In this document: one piece after another, positions 40,592-50,989 of the stretch | Numbering within the stretch: the stretch's first letter is position 1 | How the letters are laid out: each line of letters begins with the position of its first letter | Origin: Planktotalea arctica | GTDB taxonomy: Bacteria > Pseudomonadota > Alphaproteobacteria > Rhodobacterales > Rhodobacteraceae | Reading direction: 5' to 3' | DNA length: 64,000 bases | Assembly (NCBI RefSeq): GCF_002105285.1 | Contig: NZ_MUHR01000001.1 | Span: 310,001-374,000 of the forward strand | Program-made: the position numbers and the translations under genes | Notes under the pieces: model-generated | Seen by the model: only the letters and a program-made list of their open reading frames with translations | Databases searched by the model: none | What the model was told of the DNA's origin: nothing

Positions 40592-41360
40592 GCGCTTTGC
40601 GCCACACGAGCTGAGCATCGATGCCTTTTTGGGTGGAGCGCTGCAAATTGCCCAACCTGTTAAAGGATATCGTGCAGGCGTTGATCCTGTTTTGCTTGCG
40701 GCAAGCGTTTGTGCGCGTGCGGGCCAGCGCGTGCTGGAACTTGGATGCGGCGGCGGTGTTGCTTCCCTTTGCCTTGGCGCGCGCGTCGCGGGGCTGGTGC
40801 AGCAGGGGATTGAGGTGCAGCCTGCCTATGCCGCTTTGGCGCAGCAGAACGCGCGCGCCAACGGCATCGCGCTTGAGGTGACTTGCGGCGATCTCACCGA
40901 TCTGAGCGAGCCGTTGCGGTCACGTCAATTTGATCACATTATTGCAAATCCTCCTTATTTTGATCGCTCACGCAGCATTGCGGCGGCGGACCTTGGGCGC
41001 GAAACCGGCCTAGGGGAAACCACGCCGCTTAGCGCATGGATAGTCGTTGCCGCGAAACGTCTTGCGCCCAAAGGGCAAGCGCATTTCGTGCAGCGCGTCG
41101 ATCGTTTGCCTGAAATTCTGAGTACGCTGCGTGCACGTCTCGGCTCGATCGAAGTCCAACCCTTGAGTGCGCGAGCGGGTCGTGCGCCGCATTTGGTGTT
41201 GGTGCGCGCGAAAAAGGACGGGCGCGCCGATTTTATTTTGCACGCGCCCATCGTGGTGCATCGCGGCGCGGCACACGGCGAAAATGCCAAAGATTACAAC
41301 CTGCTGATCGAAGCGGTGCTGCGCCAGGGCGCGGCTTTGCCTTTTGGTGGAACTGCGTAA
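40575..41360 (+). CDS. tRNA1(Val) (adenine-N6)-methyltransferase-like (TrmN6/YfiC type)
   Basis: About 261 residues. SAM-binding motif I is VLELGCGGGVASLCLG, the acidic end of beta2 is QGIEVQPAYAALA, and the N6-adenine motif NPPYF is at about 136. The opening FAPHELSIDAFLGGALQIAQPVKGYRAGVDPVLLAA is characteristic of COG4123 methyltransferases that modify A37 of tRNA1(Val). I start it at the TTG (40575) overlapping the end of DUF2007; the open frame allows 40524. Homologues begin TFRTERF-like. Substrate assignment is by family only. Confidence 0.85.
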   Translation: MTFRTERFAPHELSIDAFLGGALQIAQPVKGYRAGVDPVLLAASVCARAGQRVLELGCGGGVASLCLGARVAGLVQQGIEVQPAYAALAQQNARANGIALEVTCGDLTDLSEPLRSRQFDHIIANPPYFDRSRSIAAADLGRETGLGETTPLSAWIVVAAKRLAPKGQAHFVQRVDRLPEILSTLRARLGSIEVQPLSARAGRAPHLVLVRAKKDGRADFILHAPIVVHRGAAHGENAKDYNLLIEAVLRQGAALPFGGTA

Positions 41361-41469
41361 ATTGCGCGCAGGTTTAAGTTTTTGCTAACCACATGATGCA
41401 ACTGCGGCGTGACATACCTAGATTTGTGTGGTGCACTGACGTTGCACATCCAGCCCAAGGAGGATTTCG

Positions 41470-41634
41470 ATGAGCCTGAGTTCGCATCTGGAACAGCTGA
41501 AGAAGAAACACTCAACCCTGTCTGAAAAAGTCGAAGCAGCACAACGCTCGCCCGGCATTGATGACCTTCATGTCGCGGATCTCAAAAAAGAAAAACTTCG
41601 ACTTAAACAAGAAATTACGCGCCTTTCGAGTTGA
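41470..41634 (+). CDS. YdcH/DUF465-family small protein
   Basis: A 54-residue mostly helical protein, MSLSSHLEQLKKKHSTLSEK, with VADLKKEKLRLKQEITRLSS at the end, the DUF465/YdcH pattern. AAGGAGG lies at ideal distance before the ATG and a strong terminator follows 27 nt after the stop, so it is a well-expressed monocistronic gene. Function unknown. It is too short for most gene finders. Confidence 0.87.
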   Translation: MSLSSHLEQLKKKHSTLSEKVEAAQRSPGIDDLHVADLKKEKLRLKQEITRLSS

Positions 41635-41660
41635 AGCGTAGTTTCCTTTAAGTGACCTTT

Positions 41661-41696
41661 AACCGGCGCGAGAGTGATCTCAGCGCCGGTTTTTTA
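41661..41696 (+). terminator. Rho-independent terminator of the YdcH-type gene
   Basis: AACCGGCGC (41661-41669) and GCGCCGGTT (41683-41691), with an inner GAGA-GTGA-TCTC stem in the loop and a run of six T. Confidence 0.92.
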
Positions 41697-41703
41697 TTCG
41701 GGG

Positions 41704-44700
41704 TTACGCTGTGCCCTGCAAAGACATTACGGTTAGATCATCCGCTACCTGCGCCTCAATCGCGAGCGCAGCAGCCTGCGCGCCTGCGGCAGTGGTGAAG
41801 TAGGGGATTTTACCATAAAGCGCGACAGAGCGAATTTCGCGGCTGTCGTCCACCGCTTGCGCGCCCTCGGTTGTATTGATGACCAAGGCGATTTCCTCGT
41901 TCTTGAGGGTGTCGACGATGTTCGGACGGCCTTCATAGACCTTGTTCACGATGGAGCATTCAATGCCAGCATCGGCCAGCCAGCTTTGCGTGCCGCGCGT
42001 CGCGGTGAAGGTGAAGCCGAGAGAGGCGAGCAATTTCGCTGCCTCCAAAGTCTTCGCGGTTTTGTCGTCGTCGCGGATCGAAACGAAGACTTTACCCTCG
42101 CTTGGGAGCACAACGCCTGCCCCCATTTGCGCCTTAAGGAAGGCACGGGCAAAGGAGGTGTCCCAGCCCATGACTTCACCCGTGGATCGCATTTCAGGGC
42201 CGAGAATCGTATCGACACCGGGGAAGCGCGCGAAGGGCAGGACCGCTTCTTTCACGGAGAACCATGGCATGTTGTAATCGGCCAGCGTCATTTGATCTGG
42301 CATCGGCTGTGAGCCGGGAATTGCATCGCTGGGGTACGCGCCGCGTTTCGGGAAATTACTCAGCGGCTCGCCAGCCATCAGGCGCGCCGCGATAGATGCA
42401 ATCGCGCTGTCAGTGGCCTTGGCGACAAACGGTACTGTGCGCGAGGCGCGCGGGTTCACTTCGATCAGATATATCTCATCGTCTTTGATCGCGAATTGTA
42501 CGTTCATCAAGCCAACTACGTTCAAGGCCAAAGCAAGCGCATGTGTCTGCTCTTCGATCCGCGCGATCACGTCTTTGGAGAGCGAATAGGGCGGCAAGGA
42601 ACAGGCGCTATCGCCAGAGTGAACACCTGCCTCTTCGATGTGCTGCATGATGCCCGTGACATGGACTTCTTTGCCATCGCAAAGCGCATCTACGTCAAGT
42701 TCGACCGCACCTGAAAGATAACTATCAAGCAGAACGGGGCTGTCGCCGGACACGACGACCGCTTCGGCGATGTAGCGTTCCAGCTGGGCCATATCGCGCA
42801 CGATTTCCATGGCGCGACCACCAAGGACATAGGACGGGCGAATGACCAGCGGGAAGCCGATGTTGTCCGCGATTGCGAGTGCCTCTGCATCTGTGGAAGC
42901 GATGCCGTTGCGTGGCTGTTTCAGGCCAAGCTGGTTCACAAGTGCTTGGAAACGCTCACGATCTTCGGCGAGGTCGATCGCGTCGGGCGTTGTGCCCAGG
43001 ATCGGAATGCCCTCGGCTTCCAGCGCATTGGCGAGTTTCAGGGGTGTCTGTCCGCCGAACTGAACGATGACGCCATGCAGGGTGCCGTTCTCAAGCTCTA
43101 CGCGCAGGATTTCCATAACGTGCTCGAACGTGAGCGGCTCAAAGTAAAGGCGATCAGAAGTGTCATAATCCGTCGAAACTGTTTCGGGATTACAGTTGAT
43201 CATGATCGTCTCATAGCCCGCCTCCGTCAGCGCGTAGCAGGCGTGGCAGCAGCAGTAATCAAACTCGATGCCTTGGCCGATGCGGTTGGGACCGCCGCCA
43301 AGAATAACGACCTTGTTGCGATCAGAAGGGCGTGCTTCGCATTCAACGTCGCCAAACGCGGGTGCCTCGTAGGTAGAGTACATATAAGGTGTCTGCGCCT
43401 CGAATTCGGCGGCGCAGGTGTCGATGCGTTTGAACACGGCAGTAACACCAAGTGCGTGGCGTGATTTGCGCACGTCTTTTTCCTTGAAGCCCGTCAGTTT
43501 GGCAAGGCGGGCATCGGTGAAGCCCATCATTTTAAGGTGGCGCAATCCGGCCTCATCGCTCGGAAGACCATCGCTTTTCACACGTTCTTCGGTGTCCACA
43601 ATTTCGCGGATACGGGCGAGGAACCAAGGGTCAAACATGGTGACAACGTGGATTTCATCGTCCGTAAGCCCGTGACGCATGGCCTGCGCGATGGTGCGCA
43701 TACGGTCTGGCGTTTGCTTGGAGATCGCTTTGATGACGGCGGATTTTTCTGGCGCGCCTTCAATGTCGATTTCGTCGAAGCCGGTCAGATCAGATTCCAT
43801 CGACGCCAATGCCTTTTGTAGGCTCTCGTGGATGGTGCGGCCAATCGCCATGGTTTCCCCAACAGACTTCATTGCCGTGGTGAGATAAGGTTCGGAGCCT
43901 GGGAATTTCTCGAAGGCGAATTTCGGGATTTTAGTGACGACATAGTCGATGGTCGGCTCGAAAGACGCAGGCGTTACTTTGGTGATGTCGTTGTCGAGTT
44001 CGTCCAGCGTGTAGCCAACCGCCAATTTCGCGGCGATCTTGGCAATCGGGAAACCTGTTGCTTTGGACGCAAGCGCGGAAGAACGCGACACGCGTGGATT
44101 CATTTCGATGACAACCATGCGCCCATCTGCGGGGTTCACGGCCCACTGCACGTTTGATCCGCCGGTTTCCACGCCTATTTCGCGCAGAACCGCGATAGAG
44201 TGGTTGCGCATGATTTGATATTCTTTGTCCGTCAGCGTGAGCGCGGGGGCAACTGTGATCGAATCGCCTGTGTGGACACCCATTGGGTCGATATTTTCAA
44301 TCGCACAAACAATGATCGCGTTGTCGGCGCTGTCGCGTACGACCTCCATTTCGAACTCTTTCCACCCAAGTAGCGACTCGTCCACAAGGATTTGGTTCAC
44401 AGGGGATGCGTCCATGCCGGAGCGACAGAAGAACTCATAATCTTCGCGGTTATACGCCACGCCGCCGCCTGTGCCGCCCATGGTAAAGGCGGGGCGGATG
44501 ATCGCGGGCAAGCCGACGTAGTCGAGCGTTTCAAGCGCGATGCGCACGCCCTCGGCAAGATCGGCTTTGCCATTCTCGCCAATCGGTGCAGTCACAATCG
44601 TCGCTTTGGGATTTTCGATGCCGAGGCGATCCATGGCATCGCGGAACAGTTTGCGATCTTCTGCCATTTCAATGGCTTCGCGTTTCGCGCCGATCATCTC

Positions 44701-45039
44701 GACGCCATATTTCTCCAATATGCCCATTTCTTCAAGGGCAAGGGATGTGTTCAACCCGGTCTGGCCGCCCATGGTTGGCAGCAGCGCGTCGGGGCGCTCT
44801 TTCTCGATGATTTTGGCGACCATCTCGGGCGTGATCGGCTCGATATAAGTTGCATCGGCGAGGTTCGGATCAGTCATGATGGTCGCGGGGTTCGAGTTGA
44901 CGAGAATAACGCGATAGCCTTCTTCGCGAAGAGCCTTGCAGGCCTGTGCGCCGGAATAATCGAATTCGCAGGCTTGCCCGATGACAATTGGCCCCGCGCC
45001 GATGATCATGATGGAGGAAATATCGGTACGTTTGGGCAT
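41704..45039 (-). CDS. carB: Carbamoyl-phosphate synthase large subunit
   Basis: An 1111-residue protein with the internally duplicated ATP-grasp architecture. Synthetase half 1 begins [30 protein letters not shown]; half 2 repeats the pattern ([23 protein letters not shown], near residue 600); a C-terminal MGS-like allosteric domain follows ([30 protein letters not shown]). It makes carbamoyl phosphate for arginine and pyrimidines with CarA (not in window). The ATG at 45039 has AAGAGG before it; the open frame continues to 45168 without support. argF at 51 kb uses its product. Confidence 0.97.
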   Translation of the reverse strand: MPKRTDISSIMIIGAGPIVIGQACEFDYSGAQACKALREEGYRVILVNSNPATIMTDPNLADATYIEPITPEMVAKIIEKERPDALLPTMGGQTGLNTSLALEEMGILEKYGVEMIGAKREAIEMAEDRKLFRDAMDRLGIENPKATIVTAPIGENGKADLAEGVRIALETLDYVGLPAIIRPAFTMGGTGGGVAYNREDYEFFCRSGMDASPVNQILVDESLLGWKEFEMEVVRDSADNAIIVCAIENIDPMGVHTGDSITVAPALTLTDKEYQIMRNHSIAVLREIGVETGGSNVQWAVNPADGRMVVIEMNPRVSRSSALASKATGFPIAKIAAKLAVGYTLDELDNDITKVTPASFEPTIDYVVTKIPKFAFEKFPGSEPYLTTAMKSVGETMAIGRTIHESLQKALASMESDLTGFDEIDIEGAPEKSAVIKAISKQTPDRMRTIAQAMRHGLTDDEIHVVTMFDPWFLARIREIVDTEERVKSDGLPSDEAGLRHLKMMGFTDARLAKLTGFKEKDVRKSRHALGVTAVFKRIDTCAAEFEAQTPYMYSTYEAPAFGDVECEARPSDRNKVVILGGGPNRIGQGIEFDYCCCHACYALTEAGYETIMINCNPETVSTDYDTSDRLYFEPLTFEHVMEILRVELENGTLHGVIVQFGGQTPLKLANALEAEGIPILGTTPDAIDLAEDRERFQALVNQLGLKQPRNGIASTDAEALAIADNIGFPLVIRPSYVLGGRAMEIVRDMAQLERYIAEAVVVSGDSPVLLDSYLSGAVELDVDALCDGKEVHVTGIMQHIEEAGVHSGDSACSLPPYSLSKDVIARIEEQTHALALALNVVGLMNVQFAIKDDEIYLIEVNPRASRTVPFVAKATDSAIASIAARLMAGEPLSNFPKRGAYPSDAIPGSQPMPDQMTLADYNMPWFSVKEAVLPFARFPGVDTILGPEMRSTGEVMGWDTSFARAFLKAQMGAGVVLPSEGKVFVSIRDDDKTAKTLEAAKLLASLGFTFTATRGTQSWLADAGIECSIVNKVYEGRPNIVDTLKNEEIALVINTTEGAQAVDDSREIRSVALYGKIPYFTTAAGAQAAALAIEAQVADDLTVMSLQGTA

Positions 45040-45112
45040 GGGCAGACCTCTTTTTCGGCGCGCGCCTGATAAGTGGCAGATCAGAGTCGCGGCAGCGTGC
45101 AAATTGTCGTGG

Positions 45113-45140
45113 GTTATAGACAGGGTAGGCGCAGGTTCAA
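45113..45140 (-). promoter_or_regulatory. Promoter of carB
   Basis: TTGAAC (45140-45135), a 16-nt spacer and TATAAC (45118-45113) on the minus strand. This is a good sigma70-type match, 74 nt upstream of the start codon. Confidence 0.65.
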
Positions 45141-45170
45141 GGGGCATATCTGCAAGCCCGGACACCACAC

Positions 45171-45199
45171 TTGACTTTCGCGCGCCCGCGCGGTGTATC
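45171..45199 (+). promoter_or_regulatory. Promoter of aspS
   Basis: TTGACT (45171-45176), a 17-nt spacer and TGTATC (45194-45199). The start codon is 38 nt further on with AAGGA before it. Confidence 0.65.
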
Positions 45200-45236
45200 G
45201 GCTCTGATTTTATACGCCTTTGCGAAGGAAAACGCC

Positions 45237-47012
45237 ATGCACGCCTACCGCAGCCATACTTGCGCCGATCTGAATAAATCCAATGTGGGCGAGACCGTGC
45301 GTCTCTCCGGTTGGGTCCACCGCGTGCGCGATCATGGCGGGCTTTTGTTTATTGATTTGCGCGATCATTACGGCATCACGCAGGTCATGGCCGATCCCGA
45401 TAGCCCTGTATTTTCCCAGATCGAAAAGGTGCGTTCGGAGTGGTGTATCCGTATTGATGGCAACGTCATGGCGCGCGACGAGAGCTTGGTGAACGCCAAA
45501 ATCCCAACGGGCGAGGTTGAGGTGTTCATTCGCGACATCGAAATCTTGGGCGCTGCATCCGAATTGCCGTTGATGGTGTTCGGTGATCAGGAATATCCCG
45601 AGGAAACGCGCCTGAAGTATCGCTATCTCGATTTGCGCCGTGAAAAGCTGCAAAAGAACATGAAACTGCGCTCTGACGTCGTTTCCTCGATGCGCAAGCG
45701 CATGTGGGCGCAGGATTTCCGCGAGTTCCAGACGCCGATCATCACTGCCTCCTCGCCCGAGGGCGCGCGCGATTTTCTGGTTCCGTCGCGCCAGCATCCA
45801 GGCAAGTTCTACGCGCTGCCCCAAGCGCCGCAGCAGTTCAAACAGCTAATCATGGTGTCGGGGTTCGATAAGTATTTCCAGATCGCACCGTGTTTTCGCG
45901 ATGAAGACCCGCGCGCAGATCGCTCGCCGACAGATTTCTACCAACTCGATTTAGAGATGAGCTTTGTCGAGCAAGAGGATGTCTTCAATACGATCCAGCC
46001 TGTTGTTGGCGGTATTTTTGAGGAATTCGGTGGCGGGCGCAAAGTTGATCAAACGTGGGAGCAGATTTCCTACAAGGACGCAGCGCTTTGGTATGGCACG
46101 GATAAGCCTGACCTGCGCAACCCGATCAAGATGCAGGTTGTGTCAGAGCATTTCGCCGGTTCTGGCTTTGCGATTTTTGCGAAACTGCTTGAGCAGGACG
46201 GCACAGAAATTCGTGCGATCCCAGCACCAACAGGTGGGTCGCGCAAGTTCTGTGACCGCATGAACGCGTTTGCCCAGAAAGAGGGTCTGCCGGGGATGGG
46301 GTATATCTTCTGGCGGGATCAAGGTGAAGGCATGGAAGCCGCTGGACCGTTGGCCAAGAACATCGGACCTGAGCGCACAGAGGCGATCCGCCAGCAGCTT
46401 GGCCTTGGTGTTGGCGATGCAGCCTTCTTCCTTGGCGGCAAGCCATCAGCTTTCGAGAGCGTTGCAGGGCGCGCCCGCACCGAGATCGGCAGAGAGCTGA
46501 AGTTGATCGACGAAGATCGTTTCGCATTTGCTTGGATCGTGGATTTCCCGATGTACGAGAAGGACGAGGAGACAGGCAATATCGACTTCTCTCACAACCC
46601 GTTTTCGATGCCACAGGGCGGACTTGAAGCGCTGAACGGTGATCCTTTGGACGTGCTGGGCTACCAGTATGACCTAGCCTGCAACGGTTACGAGTTGATT
46701 TCCGGCGCGATCCGGAACCACCAACCTGACATCATGTTCAAAGCCTTCGAACTTGCGGGCTACGGCAAGGATGAAGTCGAGAAGCGCTTTGGTGGTATGG
46801 TCAATGCGTTCCAATACGGCGCGCCGCCCCACGGTGGTTGTGCGGCTGGCGTTGATCGCATCGTGATGCTGCTTGCGGATGAAGCGAACATTCGCGAAGT
46901 CATCATGTTCCCGATGAACCAGCGTGCGGAAGATCTGATGATGAATGCGCCCTCGGATGCGATGAGCGATCAGTTGATGGAACTTGGACTGCGGGTCATT
47001 CCACAGGACTAA
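45237..47012 (+). CDS. aspS: Aspartyl-tRNA synthetase
   Basis: A 591-residue class II synthetase: N-terminal OB-fold ([30 protein letters not shown]), motif 2 [30 protein letters not shown], the bacterial GAD insertion ([22 protein letters not shown]), and motif 3 [19 protein letters not shown]. It charges tRNA-Asp; many alphaproteobacterial forms also mischarge tRNA-Asn for GatCAB. The start is the ATG at 45237 with AAGGA. The in-frame TTG at 45171 is the promoter -35 and cannot be translated from the mapped promoter. Confidence 0.97.
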   Translation: MHAYRSHTCADLNKSNVGETVRLSGWVHRVRDHGGLLFIDLRDHYGITQVMADPDSPVFSQIEKVRSEWCIRIDGNVMARDESLVNAKIPTGEVEVFIRDIEILGAASELPLMVFGDQEYPEETRLKYRYLDLRREKLQKNMKLRSDVVSSMRKRMWAQDFREFQTPIITASSPEGARDFLVPSRQHPGKFYALPQAPQQFKQLIMVSGFDKYFQIAPCFRDEDPRADRSPTDFYQLDLEMSFVEQEDVFNTIQPVVGGIFEEFGGGRKVDQTWEQISYKDAALWYGTDKPDLRNPIKMQVVSEHFAGSGFAIFAKLLEQDGTEIRAIPAPTGGSRKFCDRMNAFAQKEGLPGMGYIFWRDQGEGMEAAGPLAKNIGPERTEAIRQQLGLGVGDAAFFLGGKPSAFESVAGRARTEIGRELKLIDEDRFAFAWIVDFPMYEKDEETGNIDFSHNPFSMPQGGLEALNGDPLDVLGYQYDLACNGYELISGAIRNHQPDIMFKAFELAGYGKDEVEKRFGGMVNAFQYGAPPHGGCAAGVDRIVMLLADEANIREVIMFPMNQRAEDLMMNAPSDAMSDQLMELGLRVIPQD

Positions 47013-47033
47013 AACTTCCAGCCCCGACAAAAG

Positions 47034-47066
47034 AAAAGCCCCGCAGCGAGAACTGCGGGGCTTTTT
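47034..47066. terminator. Bidirectional terminator between aspS and gcrA
   Basis: A perfect 13-bp stem AAAAGCCCCGCAG (47034-47046) and CTGCGGGGCTTTT (47053-47065) with a 6-nt loop and T-runs on both strands. Confidence 0.93.
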
Positions 47067-47086
47067 CGTTTCTGCGTTAAGCGAGG

Positions 47087-47665
47087 TTAACGGCGACGAT
47101 CGCGGCGCGCGGACATGGGTTGGAAGGCTACGCCTACGTGCGCTTCGCAGTAAGGTTTGCCGGCTTTCACAGGCAGGCCGCAGAACCAGAAATCATCTGT
47201 AGCAGGATCGCCAACGGGCCACTTGCAGGTCCGCTCGGTCAATTCCATCAAGCTGATCTTCTTGGCCTTCTTTTCCACTTCACTCACTTTGGCGAGCGCC
47301 TCGGGGCTGATCTCGTTCGCGGAGGGCTGCGGCGGCAAAGGCTGGCCCGCAGGAATAATCGCGCGGCGCGCAGCAGAGCGTGGCGGGGGCGCTGTGGTCA
47401 CCACGTCGGTCACAGGCGCGCTTGGCTTGGGGGCCGCTTCGACCTTGGGCGCGGCCTTTGGCTTTGGCTCGGCTTTGACAACCTTGGGTTTGGCATCTGG
47501 TTTGGCTGCGCCTGTGGTCGTGCGGTTCGACAGGCCAAGGCGATGCACTTTGCCGATCACGGCATTGCGCGTGACGCCACCGAGTTCTTTTGCGATCTGG
47601 CTGGCGGATTGACCCTCGCCCCACATTTTTTTGAGTGTCTCAACACGTTCGTCGGTCCAGGACAT
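47087..47665 (-). CDS. gcrA: GcrA cell cycle regulator
   Basis: A 192-residue protein with the N-terminal helix-turn-helix MSWTDERVETLKKMWGEGQS, ASQIAKELGGVTRNAVIGKVHRLGLSNR, an Ala/Pro/Lys-rich linker (about 50-130) and the C-terminal CKWPVGDPATDDFWFCGLPVKAGKPYCEAHVGVAF, whose Cys/His residues are conserved. In Caulobacter GcrA acts with sigma70 at CcrM-methylated GANTC promoters. The ATG at 47665 has AAGGAAG. It is one of the clearest markers of alphaproteobacteria in the window. Confidence 0.96.
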   Translation of the reverse strand: MSWTDERVETLKKMWGEGQSASQIAKELGGVTRNAVIGKVHRLGLSNRTTTGAAKPDAKPKVVKAEPKPKAAPKVEAAPKPSAPVTDVVTTAPPPRSAARRAIIPAGQPLPPQPSANEISPEALAKVSEVEKKAKKISLMELTERTCKWPVGDPATDDFWFCGLPVKAGKPYCEAHVGVAFQPMSARRDRRR

Positions 47666-47794
47666 TCTGGCTTCCTTATGTAAAAAAGCGGCCCGCTTGC
47701 GCGCCGCTCCTGATATCTTGGTGCTTGGCCCTATTCTAATCACGCGTGGCTGAGATACAAGTCAAACGAATCAGCAGTAGATCAGGGGCAAGCA

Positions 47795-48613
47795 ATGGCA
47801 CAAAACGCGCCGCTAAACACACCCGAAATGGGGACGCGCCGTTTTGGCCGTGTCAATTGGCTCGGGCTCGAGACGCTTGTGCGCCGCGAAGTGCGCCGCT
47901 TTCTGGCGGTTTGGACGCAAACCTTGCTTGCGCCGTTGGTAACAGCCGGGCTTTTTCTTTTGATTTTCAACCTCGCCATCGGCCCGCGCCGCGGCGATGT
48001 GATGGGCGTGCCGTTCATCGAGTTTATCGCGCCGGGCATCTTGATGATGACGGTGATCCAGAACGCCTTTGCCAACGTCAGCTCGTCCATCGTGATTTCC
48101 AAGGTGCAGGGCAATATCGTCGACACGTTGATGCCGCCACTTGCGCCGCTCGAATTGGTGATCGGCTATCTTGCGGGTGGGATTGGACGCGGGATGTTCG
48201 TGGCTTTGGCGATCGGTCTCGGGCTCCTTTTGTTCTTGGGGATAGGCGTGCAGCATCCCGTTATGGCGTTGGTGTTCGTCGTGCTTGGCTCTGCCTTCCT
48301 TGGCGGGCTTGGGATTATCGCAGGGGTGTTCGCCAACAAATTCGATCAAATGGCGGCAATCACCAATTTCATTGTCACACCGCTCGCCTTCCTGTCTGGT
48401 ACGTTTTACTCGGTCACGGTTCTGCCGCCTGTTTTGCGCGAATTGACCTATCTGAACCCGATTTTCTATCTCATCGACGGGCTGCGCTATAGCGTGATTG
48501 GCGTGTCGGACAGCGATCCGTGGATGGGCATGGTTATTTGCGCAATCGCCGTGATCGCCGTTTCGGCGATATCCTGGCAGATGTTTCGCACGGGCTACCG
48601 CCTTAAACCTTAG
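47795..48613 (+). CDS. ABC-2 type transporter permease
   Basis: 272 residues with six membrane helices in the ABC-2 pattern: N-terminal amphipathic part (LETLVRREVRRFLAVWTQTLLAPLV), FIEFIAPGILMMTVIQNAFANVSSSIV, VQGNIVDTLMPPLAPLELVIGYL, FIVTPLAFLSGTFYSV and LTYLNPIFYLIDGLRYSV. It resembles NodJ/YadH-like exporters. No ATPase gene lies next to it: the upstream neighbour is gcrA on the other strand and the downstream one is a convergent exporter that overlaps it by 11 nt. The ATPase must be encoded elsewhere. The exported substrate is unknown. Confidence 0.9.
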   Translation: MAQNAPLNTPEMGTRRFGRVNWLGLETLVRREVRRFLAVWTQTLLAPLVTAGLFLLIFNLAIGPRRGDVMGVPFIEFIAPGILMMTVIQNAFANVSSSIVISKVQGNIVDTLMPPLAPLELVIGYLAGGIGRGMFVALAIGLGLLLFLGIGVQHPVMALVFVVLGSAFLGGLGIIAGVFANKFDQMAAITNFIVTPLAFLSGTFYSVTVLPPVLRELTYLNPIFYLIDGLRYSVIGVSDSDPWMGMVICAIAVIAVSAISWQMFRTGYRLKP

Positions 48614-49487
48614 CGATGCGCGCCTCGCGCCATGCTAAGAGCGCCGCACCTGCAATAATGATTCCCGCACCCAGAAACGACGTGGCACCGGGGATCACAT
48701 TGAAGATCATTGCGTCATACGCTGCGGCAAACAGCAAGGTGGCGTAGCTGAAAGGCACGACAAAGGACGCATCCGCGCGCGCGACGGAATTCAAAAAGCA
48801 GGTCTGCGCCAGTGCCATGAAAACCCCTATCCCGGCGAGTGCGATCCATTGGTGCAGGCTTGGCGGTTCCCACAGGGTCAACACCGCGAGCGTTGCGATG
48901 ATCAAGCCAATCGCGTTGTTGACCAGTAATATCTGAAACGGTCGCTCGCGCCGCGAGAGCCGCTTGATGAAGATGACTTCGAGGCCAAGCATCAACGCCG
49001 CGCCAAGCGCCAGCAGCGCCCCCGGTGCAATCGCACCTGAGCCGGGCCGCAGCAGGATTAGCGCGCCGATCATGGCGATGCCCGCCGCGCTCCAACGCAC
49101 GGGGCCGACCTTTTCTCCAAGCAGGAATATTGCGAAGATCATTGCGAACACAGGGTTGAGAAAGCTGATCGCCGTTGCGTCCGAGAGTGGGATAAAAGCG
49201 ACCGATGCAAACATCAACGTCACCCCCACCGCGCCGCATGTGGTGCGCAGCACGTGCAGTTTCAGATGCACAGGGCCGAAGTGGGGCCGCATGAGCAGCG
49301 CTGCGCTACCCAGCGTTAACGCGGCAAAGAGGAAACGCGCATGCGTGATCTGGATAGGATGCAGCGGCGCACCAAGCGCTCCTGTTCCGATCGCCTTGGC
49401 CAGCAATGTGGTCGCAGCGATGAAAGCAGTGGCGCAGATCATTAGTGCCATGGCTAGGCGCGGGTTGGGGGTGGGCAGATCGTCCAT
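48603..49487 (-). CDS. DMT-superfamily (EamA) transporter
   Basis: 294 residues with ten predicted membrane helices in two EamA repeats (about 11-140 and 152-290); for example HARFLFAALTLGSAALLM, SDATAISFLNPVFAMIFAIFLLGE and VVPFSYATLLFAAAYDAMIF. It is probably an exporter of small metabolites; the substrate is not predictable. It is convergent with the ABC-2 permease and overlaps it by 11 nt. Confidence 0.92.
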   Translation of the reverse strand: MDDLPTPNPRLAMALMICATAFIAATTLLAKAIGTGALGAPLHPIQITHARFLFAALTLGSAALLMRPHFGPVHLKLHVLRTTCGAVGVTLMFASVAFIPLSDATAISFLNPVFAMIFAIFLLGEKVGPVRWSAAGIAMIGALILLRPGSGAIAPGALLALGAALMLGLEVIFIKRLSRRERPFQILLVNNAIGLIIATLAVLTLWEPPSLHQWIALAGIGVFMALAQTCFLNSVARADASFVVPFSYATLLFAAAYDAMIFNVIPGATSFLGAGIIIAGAALLAWREARIAKV

Positions 49488-49675
49488 CCGCTAGACCTGC
49501 TTTGAAAACGGCGGCGCTGCAAGCCTCCTTCGCACTTGCGCTTTGCGTGCGTCGCTGTATGAAAGCAGCCATGGTCAAAACAGCTCATAACCGTCTCCGA
49601 CGACTTTAGCGCCGCGTTTAACTGCGTTTGATCCGCCTGCATGACGGCCACGTTTTTCATGCCTCACCCAAATTG

Positions 49676-49704
49676 TTGACTTGCCCGAGCCGCTGAGGCA
49701 CTCA
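49676..49704 (+). promoter_or_regulatory. Candidate promoter of argD-argF
   Basis: TTGACT (49676-49681), a 17-nt spacer and CACTCA (49699-49704). Strong -35, weak -10. The start codon lies 31 nt downstream. Confidence 0.45.
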
Positions 49705-49734
49705 AAGGGCTTCATAATGTCCAAGGATACGTCC

Positions 49735-50913
49735 ATGATCCCTTCTGTTTTGCCGACCTATTCACGTGCGCCGCTGTCTTTCGTCAAAGGCGAAGGGAGC
49801 TGGCTGTTTGAGGCGGATGGGCGACGTTTTCTTGATCTGGGCGCAGGCATTGCCGTCAATGCGCTGGGTCACGCGCATCCCAAGCTGATCGAGGCGCTTA
49901 CCACTCAAGCAAACGCGCTGTGGCATGTGTCCAATCTTTATCAAATCCCGCAGCAACAAAAGCTGGCGGATATGCTCGTTGATTTGACTTTTGCAGACAC
50001 AGTTTTCTTCACTAATTCCGGCACGGAAAGTTGCGAGTTGGCCGTCAAAATGGCGCGCAAATACTGGTACGAAAAAGGCGCGCCCGAGCGGGTTGAGATT
50101 ATTACTTTCGAGGGCTCTTTTCATGGGCGCTCTTCTGCTGGTATCGCAGCTGCGGGTTCGGAAAAGATGACCAAAGGCTTCGGCCCGCTGCTTCCCGGTT
50201 TCAAACATCTGCCGTGGAACGATCACGATGCGCTGAACGCGGCCATCAACGGTCAAACCGCAGCAATCATGATCGAACCCGTGCAAGGCGAGGGCGGCAT
50301 TCGCCCGCTGCCCGATCAATGCCTAAAAGGCCTGCGCGATCTGTGCGATGAACACGGCATCTTGCTCATACTTGATGAGGTGCAATGCGGCGTTGGCCGC
50401 ACGGGCAAGCTCTTTGCGCATGAATGGGCGGGAATCGAGCCTGATATCATGATGGTCGCCAAAGGCATCGGCGGTGGCTTCCCCCTAGGTGCAGTGCTCG
50501 CCACCGAAAACGCCGCCTCCGGCATGACGGCTGGCACGCATGGCTCCACCTATGGCGGCAATCCTCTGGGCTGTGCAGTTGGCTGCGCTGTGCTTGAAAC
50601 GATTGCCAAGCCTGACTTTCTCTCTGATGTCTCCCGCCGCGCCGGTACCTTGCGTCAGAGCCTGGAGGGCCTCATTGCGCAGCACCCAAATGTCTTCGAG
50701 AGCGTGCGGGGCGTAGGCCTGATGCTTGGTCTCAAATGCAAAGCCGCTAACGTTGATGTGGTAAACGCAGGCTATGCGAATGAGGTGATTACAGTTCCGG
50801 CAGCAGATAATGTCATCCGCCTGTTACCTGCCCTCAATATCACAAACGAGGATATCGCCGAGGCCATCAAACGCCTCAGCGCCGCCGCCAAACAGATCGA
50901 GCAAACCTCCTGA
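49735..50913 (+). CDS. argD: Acetylornithine/aminotransferase ArgD
   Basis: A 392-residue class III PLP aminotransferase: [95 protein letters not shown] and the PLP-lysine segment [14 protein letters not shown]. It converts N-acetylglutamate semialdehyde to N-acetylornithine. The ATG at 49735 has AAGGA 7 nt before it and begins the family's usual MIPSVLPTY; an ATG 18 nt upstream is possible. It is followed by argF after a repeat element. Confidence 0.94.
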   Translation: MIPSVLPTYSRAPLSFVKGEGSWLFEADGRRFLDLGAGIAVNALGHAHPKLIEALTTQANALWHVSNLYQIPQQQKLADMLVDLTFADTVFFTNSGTESCELAVKMARKYWYEKGAPERVEIITFEGSFHGRSSAGIAAAGSEKMTKGFGPLLPGFKHLPWNDHDALNAAINGQTAAIMIEPVQGEGGIRPLPDQCLKGLRDLCDEHGILLILDEVQCGVGRTGKLFAHEWAGIEPDIMMVAKGIGGGFPLGAVLATENAASGMTAGTHGSTYGGNPLGCAVGCAVLETIAKPDFLSDVSRRAGTLRQSLEGLIAQHPNVFESVRGVGLMLGLKCKAANVDVVNAGYANEVITVPAADNVIRLLPALNITNEDIAEAIKRLSAAAKQIEQTS

Positions 50914-50967
50914 CTTCTTCGGTCTAAAAATACCTCGGGGAGCGCGAGGGGCTGGCCCCTCGTTCCT
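50914..50967 (-). repeat. Dispersed intergenic palindromic repeat, copy D (subtype 2, reversed)
   Basis: Read on the minus strand, AGGGGCCAGCCCCT, CGCGCTCCCCGAGGTATTTT and AGACCGAAGAAG. It begins directly at the argD stop and fills the 76 nt to argF within a probable operon. Confidence 0.8.
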
Positions 50968-50989
50968 CCGGCAGAAAAAAGAAAAGCAT

